43,913 nt of DNA from Larkinella arboricola. GTDB taxonomy: Bacteria; Bacteroidota; Bacteroidia; Cytophagales; Spirosomataceae. Under the pieces are notes generated by a model. It did no database searches and was not told the origin of the DNA. It was given only the letters and a program-made list of their open reading frames with translations. The stretch spans positions 1 through 43,913 of the forward strand of contig NZ_QLMC01000012.1 of assembly GCF_003259745.1 (NCBI RefSeq), read 5' to 3'. Shown piece by piece: positions 34,668 through 43,567 of the stretch; position 1 is the stretch's first letter; the number at the start of each line of letters is the position of its first letter. A program made the translations under genes and the position numbers.

Positions 34668-34694
34668 AGCCCTCTGGAGTGAACCGAGAGGGCT
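34668..34694 (-). terminator. Orphan minus-strand terminator
   Basis: AGCCCTCT and AGAGGGCT form an 8-base stem with an 11-base loop. Read on the minus strand it is followed by TTTTTAATG, a good U-tract. No minus-strand gene lies upstream, so the gene it served has probably been lost. Confidence 0.6.
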
Positions 34695-34879
34695 GTTGAA
34701 GCATAACAGAATAAAAACGGCCGTTTTAGAAGTTTATTGTGTAGCCTGAAACAGGAGGAACATTATTTAGCACTTTTTTTCATCAATACGAAGCGAGCAT
34801 CCTTTGAACTAGTGTTAGCAAAATACCATGATCGCGTTGCTAGCTTCTAATCTTAAGCAACTGAAGGAGAAGGCCTACA

Positions 34880-35145
34880 GAGCTTAAAGGACCGTTTAAG
34901 CCTTGTAATAAGATTGACACTTGCCTGCCCAATCCCGTGGAACACTTACTTGTTGAAAAATCAGAAGAATATCACAGAGCCACTACCAGCGTAATGGACT
35001 TGTTATGAAAATTCAAATATGCTATCTGTAATTTGTGTAATCTGTTACCAACCCACTAAAGACGCTGCTAAGTCATCAAAGTCTATCTTCTATAGATTAA
35101 TAATAATGTAGGTTTGAGTACAAGCAAATACGGAAAAAGGGAGAT
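34880..35145. repeat. Dispersed intergenic repeat R4, copy 3
   Basis: CCGTTTAAGCCTTGTAATAA at about 34891, CCGTGGAACAC at about 34937 and a final GAGTACAAGCAAATACGG correspond to blocks of copy 1 in the same order. No paralogue of the 307-residue protein is attached. Confidence 0.5.
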
Positions 35146-35641
35146 AATACGGTTTGCTTAGAAAACTTATTACTGTTCCTCAATCCGGCCACTACTCCAA
35201 ACCGGCTGCAATCTGTAGGGTCCGGGATTTATTCACCTATGTTCTTCAACAGACGTTGAGAACACAATCGGAGCTCTTTTCAAAAACTCCCGCTCCCCTT
35301 TCTCAATCATGGTTGAAGGTGTTAATCTCCAAAAGGCAGGGACGTAATATCTATAGTGATATTAATTAAAAACTGTAAATTTAGGTGAATAATGGGAGCC
35401 AAGGGCCAGTCCGAAAGATTTCATTCAAACCCCTCGACAATCGCGGGGACTTGTGCCTGCATACGATGACAAGCTGACACTCGACTTCTCTCGACCGGTA
35501 GAACTTACAGATATATTGGAATGGCTATTCAAAATTCGCCTTGAAAGCTTAACACTTATCTAATTTAAAAAGGTTAAGAATGCTGCGATACTGCTTTTCA
35601 ATACAAGTATTAGTGGTATTCAAACTTGAAAAATTAATCTT

Positions 35642-36811
35642 ATGATTAAGATACCAGGAAACTTAACAATTCCTAAAATACAGAAGTTATATTATGATTT
35701 ATCCCTAAACAATAACTCGGTTGTTGATGTACAGTTGCCTAAAAGAATAGAAAAATTGGATTTCGGAGTCTTTTTTTCATTCCTACAGTTTTTAGCCACG
35801 TGGATCAGAAAAGAAAACTCTGGCAAATTATGTCTACCTATTAATAGTATTGAAGAGGCGATCCATTATCTTAACGATAATGAATTTGTTTATCCCTCAA
35901 TTGTACTCTCTTGGGAAAAAGATATTGTTGATAATAATGGTAATAATATAAAAAAACATCTTAAAACCCCAAGTAAACAGTATTATGAAAGGATGGATTA
36001 TTTCGAGTTAAAAGGTACATCAGTGCCTTTATATTGTTTCGATCACGATAAATCAGATAGAGGATTGTCTAAGCATTTTTACAAAAATAATAGAGAGTTA
36101 GTTTCTGAAGATGTATTAGGCTTTAATTTATATAGAGCATTTCAAAAAATTGGGTTTCATAATCCGTCAGTATTTAGAAAAAGTATCAAGGAAAGCTTAA
36201 ACTCATTTACCTCGATTATTCATGAACTTTTTTCAAACACACATGAGCATGCAAAAACAAATGAGTTAGGATTTAATTTATATCCTAACATAAGAGCCTT
36301 ACAATTAAAATTCCACAAAAAACCTATTGTAAAATATATTGAAACATATAATAATTTTAACGGGCTTTCAGATTATTTCAAATCAGATTTCAAAGTCAAC
36401 GAATCAGGGGACTTATATCTTATTGAAATTTCCATATTAGATAGTGGCCCAGGGTTGGTCAAGAGGTATAAAGGTGTTTCTACATATAATATGAGTATAA
36501 ACGAAGAAGTTGACATAATAAAAAAATGTTTGTATAGGCATACTACTTCAACTAGTAGCTTTAGAGCTGAAACTAAAGGAATAGGTTTAGACCGAGTTCT
36601 TCAAACTATCGATGGTCGGGGATTCGTAAGGATTAAAAGCGGTCGAGTTGACATTTTTAGAGACATGAAATCTAAAAGGTACTTTCATCATGATAACGCT
36701 TCTGATATACAGATTTACGATTGGCAGACTAACAGTGATGTGAACTTTACGGTATTCCCTCCTGCTGAAGGCACATTAATTTCTATTTTCTTTCCCCTAG
36801 ATTACCAATAA
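35642..36811 (+). CDS. GHKL-fold ATPase of a putative defence operon
   Basis: The 389-residue protein has an N-terminal region (about 1-70, VVDVQLPKRIEKLDFGVFFS) that could be STAS-like, and a C-terminal GHKL (HSP90/histidine kinase-type) ATP-binding domain. The N-box is SIIHELFSNTHEHA (about 191-204, with E195 and N199), the G1 box is ILDSGPGL (265-272), and the G2-type loop is TKGIGLDRVL (311-320). No histidine phosphoacceptor domain, MutL or topoisomerase parts are visible. The sequence is very AT-rich compared with the first 34 kb. It overlaps the next gene by one base (TAATG), so the two products are probably partners. It may act as an ATP-dependent sensor or switch; that is inference. 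Confidence 0.8.
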   Translation: MIKIPGNLTIPKIQKLYYDLSLNNNSVVDVQLPKRIEKLDFGVFFSFLQFLATWIRKENSGKLCLPINSIEEAIHYLNDNEFVYPSIVLSWEKDIVDNNGNNIKKHLKTPSKQYYERMDYFELKGTSVPLYCFDHDKSDRGLSKHFYKNNRELVSEDVLGFNLYRAFQKIGFHNPSVFRKSIKESLNSFTSIIHELFSNTHEHAKTNELGFNLYPNIRALQLKFHKKPIVKYIETYNNFNGLSDYFKSDFKVNESGDLYLIEISILDSGPGLVKRYKGVSTYNMSINEEVDIIKKCLYRHTTSTSSFRAETKGIGLDRVLQTIDGRGFVRIKSGRVDIFRDMKSKRYFHHDNASDIQIYDWQTNSDVNFTVFPPAEGTLISIFFPLDYQ

Positions 36812-39087
36812 TGAGAAACTACTTTATATTTCAATATGAAGACTTAGTTTCTTCAAAGCAAAAATTTAGAGCGACAGTAATATTTATTCCCCATGAGAAA
36901 ATTCATTCTCAGAATACTTTGTCGCAAGAAATAAGCTATTTCTTTCAAGAAAATAGTATTACTGAAAAATTAGTTGTAATCCTTCCGGAATATCTTGACA
37001 AGGAGTCCTTGAAATATTTCTTTCAGTATAGGGACGATACCTTTGTACGGATTCCAGGTAAATCTTCAGACTATTTTGAAAAAAGTTTACTTATATATTC
37101 GTTTAACTCGTCAGGTGAGCTTGAACTTAAATTTGGTAATAAGCCGAAAAACGAAAAAAAATTTATCAGTTTACTACTAAGAAGTGGTTCAACAACTATA
37201 TTTAAGAATAATGGTGGTTTAGTTGAGTCAACCCCTGATCATCACTTTGTTTTTCCATCAAATAAGCATAGCTCAAAATTTTTAAGAACAGGCAATGTAT
37301 TAATTTATCAATCTGAAATTTTCTTTCTAGCTATTCAACTTCTAAAGCATATGAAAGAAGTTAGCAGCATTTACTGTGATACTTCTTCAATTAATGTTCT
37401 TCCTTATGCAGTTTTTGAGCTTCAAAGAAGATTCAAATTATCATTTGAATGTCCAACTGTTCATAGCTTTTCATCTTACGAGATGTTTGAATCTTATAAA
37501 GAAAGCTTTCCATATGATTCTTTGATCCTTATATCAGCTTCAACATCTGGTAATATTGTGGATAGAATTTTAAATGAGAAGCGAGCTGAAAGGTCACAAA
37601 TTCAAGTTATATACTTTTTGGGACCTAATGAAAAATATCAAAATCATATCTCTAATGTAATTTGTAACTTAACGAAAGATGAAAACTTTCAATTAGGTGA
37701 ACTTGAATTTAAAACATATAACTCTTCTGATAAATGTGAACTGTGTTCTATTGCGCATTCAAGGCCAATAAATATACGCAGTGATGTTTTCCTAACGGTG
37801 CAGCCTAAAGTTGAAGTCCATCTCTTAAAAACAACTAATGATTATAATCCTAAGCCTGTCAGTCAATTTGTCCAAAAGTTTAGAGGCTACTCAGATACCG
37901 ACAACGTAATCAAAGTATTTTACAAAGAAAATGATGCTAATGCTGATTATGAAATTTACTTCGATTTTGCACATCTTATTGAAAACATTGAAGATGAGAA
38001 GTTTAGTAAATTTAAAGAATCGCTAAATAGATATATTGACAAAACGATCCCTGCCAATACCAAATATATTTTATACTTACCAGATATTGCTTCAAAAAAA
38101 CTTGCAGAATATATTGTCGCAAAAATACCAACTAATGTAAATTTGAAGTTAATAAAATTAGAACAAAATTTTATTGATCAAATTATAGAAGAAAGCGGCT
38201 CTTTAATAATTGTTGCATCTTGCATTTCAACTGGAAAAAAGCTGTTACAGATAAGCCGGTTGATGAGAAGCCGCGAAAATATAAATTTGGTATATTTCGT
38301 AGGTATATATCGGCCAATATCAGAAAAATTCTCAATCGAACTTATTAATGATTTAAAAAAGGGTAAAGATAAGAGTGATGAAAGGCCTTTTATATCTGTG
38401 GAACAAATAAACTGTTCAATACAACAGGTAAGTACATCTTGGGAAAACGAGAAACATTTTTTCGAAAAAATGCTCAGTACAGTTAACGATGAAAGTGATA
38501 AAGTTTTGTATGATTACATTAATGATAGGTTAGATACCTTAAGGAAAAACAAAGAAACTAGGGGGCTATCAGATAAAGTATTTTTAAGAAAATATAATGG
38601 CGAGAATTTATATTTAAGAAAAAATTTTGCTTTTTGGAATTTTACAGATTATACTAAAGATGACATTTCACAATCCGAGGTATATTTTACTATATCAACT
38701 TTAGTTACAAATTTAGAGAATAATGATATAAATTTATTTCCATCTTTGAAGCAAACTAATTATGTTAGAAATATCTTAAGTCCTAGAAACTTTCATAGAT
38801 TTAATGATGGTATAATTCAAGCGTCACTATTGAGGGCTGGCAAGTCAGACTTCTTTTCATATTATTTAGATAGCGAGTCTAATTTAAAAATGAAAGAATT
38901 CTTACTTAGTATTATTGAAAAGTATAATACAGAAGATGGTGAAGCATTATTAGAGTTTTTACTTGCAATAGGCCTTAAAAAGTTAAGATTAAAGCGAGAA
39001 GATTTAAGAGAAGTGTTAGCAATAGCTCAAAAATGTGAAAATATATTAATTGCGGGAATATCAAAGTATATTTATAATATAGTCTAA
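36811..39087 (+). CDS. Protein with two phosphoribosyltransferase-like domains
   Basis: The 758-residue protein is not one I can name. Around 145-255 it has HHFVFPSNKHSSKFLRTGNV, an orotate-PRTase-like segment (compare lPSGkHS-x-Fxr-G), then IYCDTSSINVLPYAVFELQR and DSLILISASTSGNIVDRIL at the place of the PRPP loop. A second such unit is at about 415-500: KYILYLPDIASKKLAEYIVA followed by SLIIVASCISTGKKLLQISR. In both, the acidic pair usual before the PRPP loop TG is replaced (SASTSG and VASCISTG), so catalysis may be lost or altered. A CELC motif at 309-312 could bind metal. The N-terminal 140 and C-terminal 200 residues are unassigned. It is coupled to the GHKL gene. Confidence 0.7.
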   Translation: MRNYFIFQYEDLVSSKQKFRATVIFIPHEKIHSQNTLSQEISYFFQENSITEKLVVILPEYLDKESLKYFFQYRDDTFVRIPGKSSDYFEKSLLIYSFNSSGELELKFGNKPKNEKKFISLLLRSGSTTIFKNNGGLVESTPDHHFVFPSNKHSSKFLRTGNVLIYQSEIFFLAIQLLKHMKEVSSIYCDTSSINVLPYAVFELQRRFKLSFECPTVHSFSSYEMFESYKESFPYDSLILISASTSGNIVDRILNEKRAERSQIQVIYFLGPNEKYQNHISNVICNLTKDENFQLGELEFKTYNSSDKCELCSIAHSRPINIRSDVFLTVQPKVEVHLLKTTNDYNPKPVSQFVQKFRGYSDTDNVIKVFYKENDANADYEIYFDFAHLIENIEDEKFSKFKESLNRYIDKTIPANTKYILYLPDIASKKLAEYIVAKIPTNVNLKLIKLEQNFIDQIIEESGSLIIVASCISTGKKLLQISRLMRSRENINLVYFVGIYRPISEKFSIELINDLKKGKDKSDERPFISVEQINCSIQQVSTSWENEKHFFEKMLSTVNDESDKVLYDYINDRLDTLRKNKETRGLSDKVFLRKYNGENLYLRKNFAFWNFTDYTKDDISQSEVYFTISTLVTNLENNDINLFPSLKQTNYVRNILSPRNFHRFNDGIIQASLLRAGKSDFFSYYLDSESNLKMKEFLLSIIEKYNTEDGEALLEFLLAIGLKKLRLKREDLREVLAIAQKCENILIAGISKYIYNIV

Positions 39088-39151
39088 CATTTTAGGTTAT
39101 AATGTGGCGACGGATCAGTGAATTTTTTGTTGGTAAAATCAGGTATTGGAT

Positions 39152-40468
39152 ATGAAAAACTTAAATTTTACTCGAGAGTTTAACAAGTTACTGGACATAT
39201 TAAATAGAAAGGAATCGTACTTATCGGGCCCTAAATTTATCAATGTAGTTAGGAAAGTTGATCCGTATTTTCCTGATTACAATAAGTTTATTGACATCAG
39301 AAAAAGTGAAAATAAAAGCACCAGTCGCAAAGATTACTTTTATGACATACTTTTAGCAATGGATGAGTCAGGTAGAAGTGTGCTCATCGAGAAATTGTAC
39401 GAGGCGGCTGATGAGCAATTGAGAAATAATCATATACCAACTGAAGAAGAGTTTATTCAAGATAAAAGTCTCATATCCCAACCTACATCATCGATTAAAG
39501 TAGAAGTACAACATGGATTCAAACAGTCAACATTAATACATCCTAAAGTATTTATTTCATATGCCTGGGAAAGTGATGAGTTGAAAAAATGGGTGAGACA
39601 ATTAGCCATTGATTTAAGAAAAAACGGTATTGATGCGACAATAGATCAATGGGCAATGGTTCCTGGCGATCAGATGACGCACTTTATGGAAAAATCCATT
39701 AGGGAGAACGCCTATGTTTTAATCGTGTGTACTCCAGCTTACAAAAGGAAATCTGAAGAAAGAACTGGTGGTGTTGGATATGAAGGGGATATAATGACTG
39801 CTGAGGTTGTAGCTAGTAGTAATCACAGAAAGTTTATTCCCATATTAAAGCATGGAACTAAAAGTGAATCTCTTCCATCTTGGCTTTCAGGTAAATATTA
39901 CATTGATCTGTCAAGTATTAGCCACTTTGAGCGTAATTTTGAAGATTTACTGACCACTATATTTAATACCCGAGAAGTTGCTCCTAATTTGGGCATTATT
40001 CCAAATAGATTTCAACAAAGACCAACAAAAACATACTCTTCAGAAATTGAAGAGTATCATGACATAAAAATAAAAGGAATAGTAGTCGATGAGGTTACGC
40101 AGCCATTAAACGACGGCTCAAGAGGTAGTGGTTTATACAAAATACCTTTTGAATTAAACAAACAGCCAAATTCAGAGTGGATACAATTGTTTATTAGCGC
40201 TTTCGACAGACCCTCAGAATTTACATCTATGCATCGGCCAGGTATAGCTTCTGTCAATGGAAACAAAATTTATTTAGACGGTACTACTATAGAAGAAGTA
40301 GAGCGTTACCATAAAAAGACATTGAAGTTAGCCGTAAATGTTGCTAATCGTCATTATTCAGAAATTTTAAAGCAGAAGCAAGGAGAAGCTGAATTAGATC
40401 AGTTAAGAAAGGTTCAACATAGAAAATATATTGATGAGGCAAGTAAAAGGATAAGTTTTGACGATTGA
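39152..40468 (+). CDS. TIR/SEFIR-domain effector with N-terminal adaptor
   Basis: The start is ATG 39152 (MKNLNFTREFNKLL), two codons after a TTG alternative. The 438-residue protein has a helical N-terminal domain (about 1-90, REFNKLLDILNRKESYLSGP ... SVLIEKLYEAADEQ) like the effector-associated adaptor domains, then a TIR/SEFIR domain (about 130-265): HPKVFISYAWESDELKKWV, ATIDQWAMVPGDQMTHFMEK, VLIVCTPAYKRKSEERTGGV and GYEGDIMTAEV, whose glutamate (about E211) is the expected NADase residue. The C-terminal 150 residues (WIQLFISAFDRPSEF...) are unassigned. Bacterial TIR proteins commonly kill infected cells by NAD+ depletion. A 64-base gap from the PRTase gene, same strand and same AT-rich composition suggest one operon. 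Confidence 0.85.
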   Translation: MKNLNFTREFNKLLDILNRKESYLSGPKFINVVRKVDPYFPDYNKFIDIRKSENKSTSRKDYFYDILLAMDESGRSVLIEKLYEAADEQLRNNHIPTEEEFIQDKSLISQPTSSIKVEVQHGFKQSTLIHPKVFISYAWESDELKKWVRQLAIDLRKNGIDATIDQWAMVPGDQMTHFMEKSIRENAYVLIVCTPAYKRKSEERTGGVGYEGDIMTAEVVASSNHRKFIPILKHGTKSESLPSWLSGKYYIDLSSISHFERNFEDLLTTIFNTREVAPNLGIIPNRFQQRPTKTYSSEIEEYHDIKIKGIVVDEVTQPLNDGSRGSGLYKIPFELNKQPNSEWIQLFISAFDRPSEFTSMHRPGIASVNGNKIYLDGTTIEEVERYHKKTLKLAVNVANRHYSEILKQKQGEAELDQLRKVQHRKYIDEASKRISFDD

Positions 40469-40641
40469 ATTTAAAATAGTAGATATTTTTGCCTCAATAG
40501 CTATCCATTCCAGTCCTTGATCAGTAAAAATGCTCCATCAGACTGTTTTCAGTTTTAGTCAGTATTTTTATTATTCGTCGTGGAAATGTCTGCGGCAAGC
40601 AATACTTTCATCCTTACCTAACTTAAAGTGAGCAGAATTTG

Positions 40642-41778
40642 GTGAAATCAATTTACGAAATTCAACCTATTGATATCAGCGGTCGTCATGCGCGAAATGG
40701 TTTTGATTATCAAGATCATATTGGCGCAGGCTTTTGTTTGGACATGTTGCTTCGGGAAGATCTCGAAGAGATTTGGTTTGAAACCCACGATGACATCACG
40801 CTCCTATGGCATGGCCAAGCCGGAATTCGCGTTGAGTTTGTTCAGGTCAAATCCAATAATCTCTCCTCTAGATGGTCAGTAAAGTCGATCACACATCGTG
40901 ATAATGGTCCCGGTTCGTCTTTGCTCGAAAAATCCTTGTTTCAGTATCGGTGTAAAGAAGCTTCTACGTTTCGGATTGTTACAGCTTATGACGTTCACGC
41001 TGATTTAGAACTATTAAAATTAGAAATTTCTAGTCGTCCGTGCATTAATGACTCGGATAACTTGAAGGCATTAGTTACGAAGATTAAGCAGCGTTTCGGG
41101 GGAGATATAGTCGTACCAGAATCTGGTATAGGTGTTGATTTCTGGGTTGACAACTGCCGGTGGGACAAACGTCCTGATGACATTGTACAAGTTGAAAATC
41201 ACAATAAGCTACTTTCTGAGCAAGTGTTCAAGAGTAAACGGGTCAACTTGGTACCTGAGCACAGGGATGAACTGTACATGAAGCTTCTTTTTTTAGTGAA
41301 GGAAGCCTCTTCGAAAAATTTGACTACTTTTCCAGGGTGTTATAAGATCACTCGTCGTTACCTGAATGACTGGTTTGATAAAACACAGTTGCTTTTATCA
41401 AATTATAGCAGGTCTGACAATCCACTTCGCGACAAAATGCAGGCTGCAGGCTTACCTGATCCCCTTGTCCTTACTGCGGAAGATTTACATTGGCGCTACA
41501 GAGAGGCTCGTTTGGACCCTGACTATTATGGTGGCCCAACTGCATTCAAACGTCTAGAGGACGAGGTTATGTCCTTTCTACCAAAGTTACAATCTTACCA
41601 GTATAGTCTAAGCGGTTCATTTGATTCATTGCAGTTCCATAAATTCTGTATTGATGAGGTTTATAAAATTATTGAAAAGGATCGATTAAGTGAGTTTTCT
41701 TTGCCGGAACATATTGCAGCGGGCTTTTTTTATCAGGTTACGAACCGTTGTTTAATGCGTTTTACTGTAAACAGCTGA
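40642..41778 (+). CDS. DUF4297-type nuclease component of ABC-3C system
   Basis: I start at GTG 40642; a TTG one codon earlier is possible. The 378-residue protein begins with a restriction-endonuclease-like domain of the DUF4297 (dsDNA nuclease) kind: GRHARNGFDYQDHIGAGFCL, WFETHDDITLLW with the acidic site (about D50, D51) and VEFVQVKS with the Q-x-K lysine (about K70). The C-terminal part (about 200-378) is the partner-binding region usual for effectors of ABC three-component systems. Its stop overlaps the next start (TGATG). It is expected to cut invading DNA when the SMC-like partner signals. Confidence 0.8.
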   Translation: MKSIYEIQPIDISGRHARNGFDYQDHIGAGFCLDMLLREDLEEIWFETHDDITLLWHGQAGIRVEFVQVKSNNLSSRWSVKSITHRDNGPGSSLLEKSLFQYRCKEASTFRIVTAYDVHADLELLKLEISSRPCINDSDNLKALVTKIKQRFGGDIVVPESGIGVDFWVDNCRWDKRPDDIVQVENHNKLLSEQVFKSKRVNLVPEHRDELYMKLLFLVKEASSKNLTTFPGCYKITRRYLNDWFDKTQLLLSNYSRSDNPLRDKMQAAGLPDPLVLTAEDLHWRYREARLDPDYYGGPTAFKRLEDEVMSFLPKLQSYQYSLSGSFDSLQFHKFCIDEVYKIIEKDRLSEFSLPEHIAAGFFYQVTNRCLMRFTVNS

Positions 41779-42341
41779 TGAGATCTATTAATAATCTTAG
41801 GGGTTTCTCATCAGGAAAGACGCTTTCTTCAGATGATTTGATTGAATTCCACGCTTCTCGATTATTGCTGCTAATCCAATTATGTGGCATTAAGGATTCT
41901 AAAACAAAAACGGCAAAAATAGAAGGATTAACTAAGTTAGCTAAACTTGATTTTTTTGTTCGGCATCCTGCATTTTTCAACAAAGTAGCCGCTCATTTGA
42001 GCAGCAGTGATTCGATTCAAAGTGACGATATTGAATCTAAAATGGTACGCTTTCATTACGGTCCATGGGATAAGCGCTATTACCAGATTATACCATATTT
42101 GGAAGCAAGAGGCTTAATTTGGGTTTTAAAAAATGGTAGCGCTTACAATTTTGTCCTAACTAATTTGGGTAAGTCCATTGCTGAACAACTCCTTGCTCAT
42201 GACGAGTTTGGGGAAGTCTCGGAGCGCATGAAATCCGTTAAAAAATTACTGGGTGGTAAAACTGGCAATTTTTTAAAAGAACTCATTTACAAAGTTTTTG
42301 ACGAAGAAGTCAAAGAAAAAAACTTAGATGACCTTATTTGA
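41778..42341 (+). CDS. ABC-3C middle component
   Basis: I choose the ATG at 41778 (MRSINNLRGFSSGKTLSSDD), overlapping the nuclease stop by one base, rather than a start 10 codons earlier. The 187-residue protein is helical with a winged-helix-like core: GIKDSKTKTAKIEGLTKLAK LDFFVRHPAFF (two adjoining segments), SKMVRFHYGPWDKRYYQIIP and ARGLIWVLKNGSAYNFVLTN. 'Kmv-x-f-h-x-GPWD-x-r-Y' with a following helix-wing pattern fits the middle components that sit between the nuclease and the ATPase in these systems. It links the two other subunits; the mechanism is not established here. Confidence 0.75.
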   Translation: MRSINNLRGFSSGKTLSSDDLIEFHASRLLLLIQLCGIKDSKTKTAKIEGLTKLAKLDFFVRHPAFFNKVAAHLSSSDSIQSDDIESKMVRFHYGPWDKRYYQIIPYLEARGLIWVLKNGSAYNFVLTNLGKSIAEQLLAHDEFGEVSERMKSVKKLLGGKTGNFLKELIYKVFDEEVKEKNLDDLI

Positions 42342-42355
42342 ATTCATCAACGATC

Positions 42356-43567
42356 ATGAGTGAGAAATTGCTTGTTAAAACCATTATTCGCACTAATTCT
42401 CTTGGGGAAAAAGAGATGATTGAATTTTCCAATGGCGTGAATTTATTAGTTGGCGCTTCGAATAGTGGAAAAACAGTTTGGTTGATGATGCTGGATTACC
42501 TACTCGGTGACGCCGGACCAGTGGAAGACGCACTTAATAAGGACGACAGAGATGGGCAATTCCTATATGAGATTTACGATCAACTGAGTGCAGTAATTGA
42601 AATAAATAATGTAGAGTATCTGATTGAACGCAAGTGGAAACAGAAAGGATTAAAATCTAAAATTCTTGTTGACGACAAAGCCTACGATGCCTCCGAATTC
42701 TCGAAATTTATTCTTGATAAGCTATCAATCCCAGTTTTAAAATTTCCTAAAGGCAACCCCTATCAGGATGGTGCCTGGATTGAACTCACGTTCCGTATTC
42801 TGTTTAGGCATATTTACCGTCAAGAACGGTTCTGGAGCGATCTGGCGGATAAGCAGCCGGAGAGTGAACAACATGCGGCCATTTGTCAATTTCTTGGTTT
42901 AGCAGAAGATCTCTTTTCTCCTTTAGGTAATGAACTCATTGACAAGCGCAAAGAGTTAATTCGCCTTCAAGCACAAAAGGATCAATTTCAGGAAGTTCTT
43001 GACCAGATCACTAAACGTCTGCTTCCTGTAGGAGAAAAAAGTATAACATTTGTTACGGTTGATTCCCTAAGTGAACGCATCAAGGAACTTCGTGACCAGT
43101 CACAGGTTCTACTGGCTCAACGACAAAGTATAATTGCAAATGGGATAAATGCCTCATTGAATGAGGGTAAACCGGATGTAGTTTTAGAGATTAAATTAAC
43201 CGAAGATCGAGCCCGTATTGTTCAGGAGTTGGAAACCTCAGCGGAACTGCGTAAACGAGAAACGGAAAAATTGAATCGCTTTGTGAATTTACTCAAATCT
43301 GTTGACTCCGAGTATAGCAAACTAAACCGAGCTAAATCGGCTGGTGAATTATTAGCTGACATAAAAATTACGCACTGTCCGGCCTGTGATCAAGAAATTG
43401 ACCCAAAACCTGTGGATGATGAAACCTGCTTTTTATGCCATCAAACCCTAAATCACACTGCTAATGAAGATCGAGTGGAGTTTGAGCTTCATCAACTGGA
43501 TAGTGAGCGGAAAGAACTGCGGGAATTAATTGAGCGAATTAAGAGTGAACAGCTTGAGTTGTCCTGA
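42356..43567 (+). pseudogene. ABC-3C SMC/Rad50-like ATPase, 3'-truncated by IS3
   Basis: Starting at ATG 42356 (a TTG at 42338 would overlap the upstream stop), 403 residues are present. Walker A is GASNSGKT (33-40), followed by a SMC-type N-lobe, FRHIYRQERFWSDLADKQPE, long coiled coil (about 195-330) and a zinc-hook-like CPAC...CFLC (about 341-361). The return coil (ELHQLDSERKELRELIERIK) has just begun when the frame stops. ABC signature, Walker B and the H-loop are missing. The stop TGA at 43565-43567 is supplied by the first three bases of the inserted IS element. The system is therefore probably inactive unless the missing part lies beyond the IS and can be restored by excision. Confidence 0.85.

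Larger units (their letters stand above)
34617..35641. other. Non-coding 1 kb with repeat R4 copy 3
   Basis: No gene is supported; a 71-codon frame from 35154 has no protein-like features. The region holds a minus-strand terminator (34668-34694), a copy of dispersed repeat R4 (about 34880-35145) that elsewhere flanks the 307-residue paralogues, and an increasingly AT-rich leader before the defence operon. Confidence 0.5.

Noticed and set aside
35154-35369. 71-codon frame upstream of the GHKL gene
   Set aside because: No recognisable features and a poor start; it lies beside a non-coding dispersed repeat.
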